From positions 2,356,001 through 2,420,000 of the forward strand of contig NZ_CP124616.1 in assembly GCF_029958925.1 (NCBI RefSeq): 64,000 bases of DNA, given 5' to 3'. The translations under genes were made by a program, and so were the position numbers. The notes under the pieces are model-generated. The model was not told the DNA's origin. It was given only the letters and a program-made list of their open reading frames with translations, and searched no databases. Positions 60,403 to 64,000 of this stretch are shown here, in pieces. The stretch is from Tropicibacter oceani (GTDB lineage Bacteria; Pseudomonadota; Alphaproteobacteria; Rhodobacterales; Rhodobacteraceae). Positions within the stretch are counted from its first letter, which is position 1. Each line of letters starts with the position of its first letter.

Positions 60403-60537
60403 TGAGCGCTCTCCCACGTAAGACAGGTGCCGGGATACCGCGCCAAAGTTTGATCATTGGTGAAGCGCCGCGTGAAAAATGCCGCGTTTTTTAGGGGAAA
60501 TCGGCGTCAATCGCGCAAAGTCAGCGCCCGGGGCCGA

Positions 60538-61722
60538 TTATTGCGACAAAAGCCGCATGCCCCGGTCGATCCCGTCCAGCGTCATCGGCACCATGCGATC
60601 CTCGAAGACCTCGCGGATCATCGCGATGCTTTGGGTGTGGTCCCAATGGCGCTGCGGCACCGGGTTCAGCCACAGGTGATCGGGCCATTGCTGGCGCGCG
60701 CGCTGTAACCAGACCTGCCCGGCCTCGGCGTTCCAGTGTTCATTGGCGCCGCCCGGATAGGCGATTTCATAGGGCGACATGCTGGCGTCACCCACGAAAA
60801 TGCATTTGTAATCATGCCCATAGGTGTTCAGCACCTCCCAGGTGGGGGTCTGCTGATCATAGCGGCGGCGATTGTCGCGCCAGACGCCTTCGTACAGGCA
60901 ATTGTGAAAATAGTAATATTCGAGATGCTTGAATTCGGCCCGCGCGGCCGAAAACAGTTCTTCGACCAGCTTGATATAGGGGTCCATGCTGCCGCCCACA
61001 TCGAGGAACAGCAGCACCTTGACGGCATTGCGCCGTTCGGGGCGGGTTTTCACGTCCAGATAGCCATGTTCGGCGGTGGCGCGGATGGTGCCGTCCAGAT
61101 CCAGCTCTTCTTCGGCACCGCTGCGGGCCCAGCGACGCAGCCGTTTCAGCGCCACCTTGATGTTGCGGGTGCCCAGTTCGACGCTGTCGTCCAGATTGCG
61201 GAACTCTCTTTTGTCCCAGACCTTTACGGCCCGTTGATGACGCGATTCATTCTGCCCGATGCGCACGCCTTCGGGGTTGTAGCCATAGGCGCCAAAGGGC
61301 GATGTCCCGGCGGTGCCGATCCATTTGCTGCCGCCCTGATGGCGGCCTTGCTGCTCCTTGAGCCGCTGTTGCAGCGTCTCCATCAGCTTGTCAAAGCCGC
61401 CAAGCGCCTCGATCTCGGCCTTTTCCTCGGGGGACAGGTGCTTTTCGGCCATCTTGCGCAGCCAGTCGTCCGGCAGGTTCACCGCTTCGAGCACCTGTTC
61501 GAACCCGATCGCTTCGAGCCCCTTGAAGGTGGCGGCAAAGGCCTGGTCAAAGCGGTCAAGATGGCGTTCGTCTTTGACCATTGCGCTGCGGGCCAGGTAA
61601 TAAAAGGCCTCGACGTCATAGGTCGCCAGACCCTTTCCCACCGCTTCGAGAAAGGTCAGGTATTCGCGCAAGGACACCGGAACCCCGGATTTGCGCAGGT
61701 TTTCAAAGAAGGGCACGAACAT
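60538..61722 (-). CDS. CoxE-like VWA domain protein
   Basis: Encodes 394 aa. The N-terminal part (FFENLRKSGVPVSLREYLTF) and the C-terminal VWA domain with the MIDAS motif DVGGSMD (Asp241) match CoxE-type VWA proteins. These usually work with a MoxR AAA+ ATPase in metal-centre assembly; no MoxR gene is in the window. It is followed by the gene-poor 61723-61831 spacer. Confidence 0.85.
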   Translation of the reverse strand: MFVPFFENLRKSGVPVSLREYLTFLEAVGKGLATYDVEAFYYLARSAMVKDERHLDRFDQAFAATFKGLEAIGFEQVLEAVNLPDDWLRKMAEKHLSPEEKAEIEALGGFDKLMETLQQRLKEQQGRHQGGSKWIGTAGTSPFGAYGYNPEGVRIGQNESRHQRAVKVWDKREFRNLDDSVELGTRNIKVALKRLRRWARSGAEEELDLDGTIRATAEHGYLDVKTRPERRNAVKVLLFLDVGGSMDPYIKLVEELFSAARAEFKHLEYYYFHNCLYEGVWRDNRRRYDQQTPTWEVLNTYGHDYKCIFVGDASMSPYEIAYPGGANEHWNAEAGQVWLQRARQQWPDHLWLNPVPQRHWDHTQSIAMIREVFEDRMVPMTLDGIDRGMRLLSQ

Positions 61723-61772
61723 GGCGCGACACTAGGGCAGGGTGCGGGCAAGGGCAATCACCCCGGTTGCCT

Positions 61773-61819
61773 TCCGGACCTGATCCGGGATCTGCCGCGC
61801 GACGCCCCGGACCGGGGCG
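61773..61819. repeat. two palindromic hairpins (CCGGACCTGATCCGGG type)
   Basis: TCCGGACCTGATCCGGG and CGCCCCG/CGGGGCG hairpins lie side by side between the CoxE-like and 54-aa genes. The first resembles dispersed alphaproteobacterial palindromes; single copies only were seen in this window. Confidence 0.4.
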
Positions 61820-61831
61820 CGCTGTCCCTGA

Positions 61832-61996
61832 TCAGACCAGTTTTTCGATACTGATGGTCAGGATCAGCCCGACAAGGGCGAAAATGATGGCGTAGACCGC
61901 CGCATATTGCGCGATGTCGGCAATGTTGCCCTTGCGGCGGGCGGCATTGATGCCGCCCAGGATGGCGCCCAGCAGGGCCCCGAAGATCACGATCAT
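61832..61996 (-). CDS. 54-aa small membrane protein
   Basis: A short frame from the ATG ending at 61996 to the stop at 61832. It encodes MIVIFGALLGAILGG, a short basic loop (NAARRKGN) and a second hydrophobic helix (AVYAIIFALVGLILTI). Its start overlaps the neighbouring lipoprotein stop by ATGA, supporting translation. A two-helix inner membrane protein of unknown function. Confidence 0.65.
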   Translation of the reverse strand: MIVIFGALLGAILGGINAARRKGNIADIAQYAAVYAIIFALVGLILTISIEKLV

Positions 61997-63375
61997 AGCG
62001 CGCCACGTCTCCGTCTGAGGGGGCTGAGCGAGCCGATCTCACGCAGTTTGGCCCGCACCGCCCAGTCCGAGCCGAACCCGTAGCGTGCCCAGCCCAGACT
62101 GTCCAGACGGACCTGGCGGCCTTCGGACACGCGGCCGGCCATCTCGAGCGCCTCGGCGCGCAGCATCATCAGCGTCGCCAGAAGGGCGGCGTTTTCATGC
62201 TGGGCGGCGGTGTCCAGATGCGGCGTCAGAAGGTACAGCGCATCATCGGCGCGGCCTGCGCTGATCGCATAGGCGGCCAGCTGCGAGGCCACATAGGCGC
62301 GGTGCAGCCGGGTATCGGGCGAGGTGCCAAAGAACCGTTGCGCCAGGACAAAGTGGTCTTGCGCGGCCTCGGGGTCGATCGCCTGCAACAGGCGGCCCAT
62401 GGCATAGTGCGAAAAGGCGCGGCGGTGGTCGGACCAGCCCATGGCGATGGCGACTTTCAGCGCCTCGGTGGCGGCGTCGCGGCGTTCGGCGGGGCCTGCG
62501 CCCGGCCCAAGCGCCGTCTGCACCGCATCGATCCAGACGCGCGGCGTTTTCGACAGGCGGCGTGCGGCGCCGTTCTGCCCGGCGGGGTTGATCCGCGCCA
62601 GGATGCCCGGCAGGCGGTCGGCGACGTCGCGGCGGCTCATGCCGTTGTGCAATTCGCGGTCGTAATAGGCGCGCAGGATCAGCATGTCATAGCCGGTCAG
62701 CACTGTGTGCACGTTGTCGTCGTTAAAGACGCTGTCGGGCAGGCGGTACAGATCGTTCAGCGGCCCCAGGGCCTGGGCCAGTTCCTCGTGCAGGCAGTCA
62801 CGGGCCTCTTGCGGGGTGCTGTCGTTGGGCAGGAAGATAGCCAGCCGCTGGCGCGAGGTCAGCCGCGACCAGCTGACCTTGGCGGTGCGGCGCGAGGCGG
62901 CATATTCCTTGAGCGAGCTGACATTCGGCACCACGAAACAGGCGGCGGTCGGCAGGGTCTTGCGGATCTCGGCGCGGGTGACGGCCTGGATGGTGATGTT
63001 GGCCACGCCATTGTCGCTTTGGGCGATGTCGATGCCGGCCTCGGTGCGCAGACGGTGCAGCAGCCGGTTCAGGTCGGGCGCCAGGCTGGGCGGCGGCGCG
63101 CCGGTGACGCGCACCCGGATCGGTCCTTCGAAACGGGTCAGGGTCTGCAGACCGCGCCCCGATTCCAGCGAAAAGGCCAGGTCCAGGAAATCCCGCGCGA
63201 TGTCGGAATTCGACGCAATGGGCGCCGAGGGGCGCGGCACCGAAAAGCTTTTCATCGAGGGCAGATCGCTTTCCATCGAAGCAGCGGCCCGTGTCGGCGT
63301 GTCGGATTGCGATACCGGCATACAGGCGCCCAGCATCAGGTAAAGCGGAAGGAGGTAACGTCTGGCTCTGCGCAT
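61993..63375 (-). CDS. DUF2927-like lipoprotein
   Basis: Encodes 460 aa from the ATG ending at 63375; GTG ending at 63378 is in frame. The leader RRYLLPLYLMLGACMP holds a lipobox. The body has CLHEELAQALGPLNDLYRLPDS, typical of DUF2927 (a proposed zinc-protease-like motif with HEE), followed by a helical repeat region. The TGATG overlap with the GNAT gene shows an operon. The family assignment is from memory; enzymatic activity is unproven. Confidence 0.78.
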   Translation of the reverse strand: MRRARRYLLPLYLMLGACMPVSQSDTPTRAAASMESDLPSMKSFSVPRPSAPIASNSDIARDFLDLAFSLESGRGLQTLTRFEGPIRVRVTGAPPPSLAPDLNRLLHRLRTEAGIDIAQSDNGVANITIQAVTRAEIRKTLPTAACFVVPNVSSLKEYAASRRTAKVSWSRLTSRQRLAIFLPNDSTPQEARDCLHEELAQALGPLNDLYRLPDSVFNDDNVHTVLTGYDMLILRAYYDRELHNGMSRRDVADRLPGILARINPAGQNGAARRLSKTPRVWIDAVQTALGPGAGPAERRDAATEALKVAIAMGWSDHRRAFSHYAMGRLLQAIDPEAAQDHFVLAQRFFGTSPDTRLHRAYVASQLAAYAISAGRADDALYLLTPHLDTAAQHENAALLATLMMLRAEALEMAGRVSEGRQVRLDSLGWARYGFGSDWAVRAKLREIGSLSPLRRRRGAL

Positions 63376-63830
63376 CACGATCTCTGGTACTTGAGGAATG
63401 GGGTGACGACGCCGATGCGGTCATAAAGACGACGGGCGGTGTCATTGAAGTCCTGAGTAAGCCAGTAGACATTGGGTGCGCCGTGATCGTCGGCGGCCTT
63501 GTAGACCGCTTCGATCAAGGCCCGGCCAACCCCTTTGCCGCGCACGGAAGGGTCGGCGTAAAGGTCCTGCAGATAGCAGACCTCTTCGATTTTCCAGCCA
63601 TGACGGTGAAAGAGGTAGTGGACAAGTCCCACCACGCGGCCATCGACCTCAGCGACCATGCCGCTGAAATCCCTTGGATCGTCCCCCAGAAGGCGCGCGA
63701 AGGAGGACTTGTAGACCTCATCGCTGACGGTGCTGTTGTAGAAGTCCAGGTAGGCCTTCCACAGCTCGCGCCATACGGGTTCATCCTCGTCGCGCAGGGC
63801 GCGAACGATGACATCGTTGTTTTGGGACAC
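63375..63830 (-). CDS. GNAT-family N-acetyltransferase
   Basis: Encodes 151 aa from a GTG ending at 63830. The GNAT fold is clear: YLQDLYADPSVRGKGVGRALI contains the acetyl-CoA binding motif A (V-R-G-K-G-V-G-R) and NVYWLTQDFNDTARRLYDRIG is motif B. Substrate is unknown. It is the first gene of the operon with the DUF2927-like and 54-aa genes. The 170 bp behind it to the window end shows no gene. Confidence 0.9.
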   Translation of the reverse strand: MSQNNDVIVRALRDEDEPVWRELWKAYLDFYNSTVSDEVYKSSFARLLGDDPRDFSGMVAEVDGRVVGLVHYLFHRHGWKIEEVCYLQDLYADPSVRGKGVGRALIEAVYKAADDHGAPNVYWLTQDFNDTARRLYDRIGVVTPFLKYQRS

Positions 63831-64000
63831 GTTGTAAGCCTGCCTGCTCGTTGTTTTACTCAGATGTTCAAGACATCCGGTGTTTTTCTGTCCTCTGTGG
63901 GGACACTATAGGGCGAAAGATGGGTTTTTGCACAGGCCCTGATTCTGCGTTGGTGGAATTATTTGCGGGGCTTCGCCCTGGCGGGTTAAGGTCTTGTTAA

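Overview
The window is GC-rich, densely coded chromosomal DNA of an alphaproteobacterium, almost certainly a member of the Rhodobacteraceae (Roseobacter type). This rests on the nuo operon broken up by small family-specific genes, the HhH-extended NuoE, the nosCRZDFYLX order, RNase J next to coaX/birA behind nuoN, and the leucine catabolic cluster. No insertion sequences, prophage genes, CRISPR arrays or rRNA genes were seen.

Layout. (1) 1-8.0 kb, plus strand: leucine/isovalerate catabolism, with an acyl-CoA synthetase (cut by the window edge), both methylcrotonyl-CoA carboxylase subunits, a GST-family protein, HMG-CoA lyase and methylglutaconyl-CoA hydratase. (2) 8.05-9.0 kb: two small unknown genes. 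(3) 9.2-29.6 kb: all subunit genes of respiratory complex I, nuoA-N, in canonical order with separate nuoC and nuoD. They are interleaved with at least eleven extra genes: five putative lipoproteins or secreted proteins, an HhH-domain membrane protein paralogous to the NuoE tail, an Ala/Lys/Pro repeat protein, a 73-aa membrane protein, a CMD-family protein, and a 59-aa membrane protein between nuoJ and nuoK. A UUCG-loop terminator closes the operon. (4) 29.7-32.9 kb: birA, coaX and rnj. (5) 33-38 kb, minus strand: an RhlE-type DEAD-box helicase, a secreted cupin, and two paralogous glycosyltransferases. (6) 38.2-43.8 kb: tgt, a secreted unknown, lon with a heat-shock-type promoter, a small secreted protein, an HU-like protein with a basic tail, and two tRNA-Val genes (CAC and UAC). 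(7) 44.1-47.3 kb: a large PAS/GGDEF/EAL protein. (8) 47.5-56.6 kb: the complete nitrous-oxide reductase cluster nosCRZDFYLX. (9) 56.8-63.8 kb: an L,D-transpeptidase, small unknowns, a chemoreceptor, a CoxE-like VWA protein, a 54-aa membrane protein, a DUF2927-like lipoprotein and a GNAT acetyltransferase.

How the genes connect. The liu enzymes turn leucine-derived acyl-CoAs into acetyl-CoA and acetoacetate. The BirA encoded here is the probable ligase that biotinylates MccA. Complex I feeds the quinone pool, and the nos system lets the same electron-transport chain end in N2O reduction. NosR and NosX form the flavin-dependent electron path, and NosDFYL the copper and maturation apparatus.

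The least explained content is the set of extra genes inside nuo, a recurring intergenic element (AT-rich GAGTATTT/GATATTT block followed by AAGAAGCAGG) whose end lies at or next to start codons, and a perfect 15-bp inverted repeat at the nuoI stop codon. Start sites differing from the longest open frame were chosen from ribosome-binding sites, signal peptides and family lengths. All functional statements are from reading the sequence; no database search was run.
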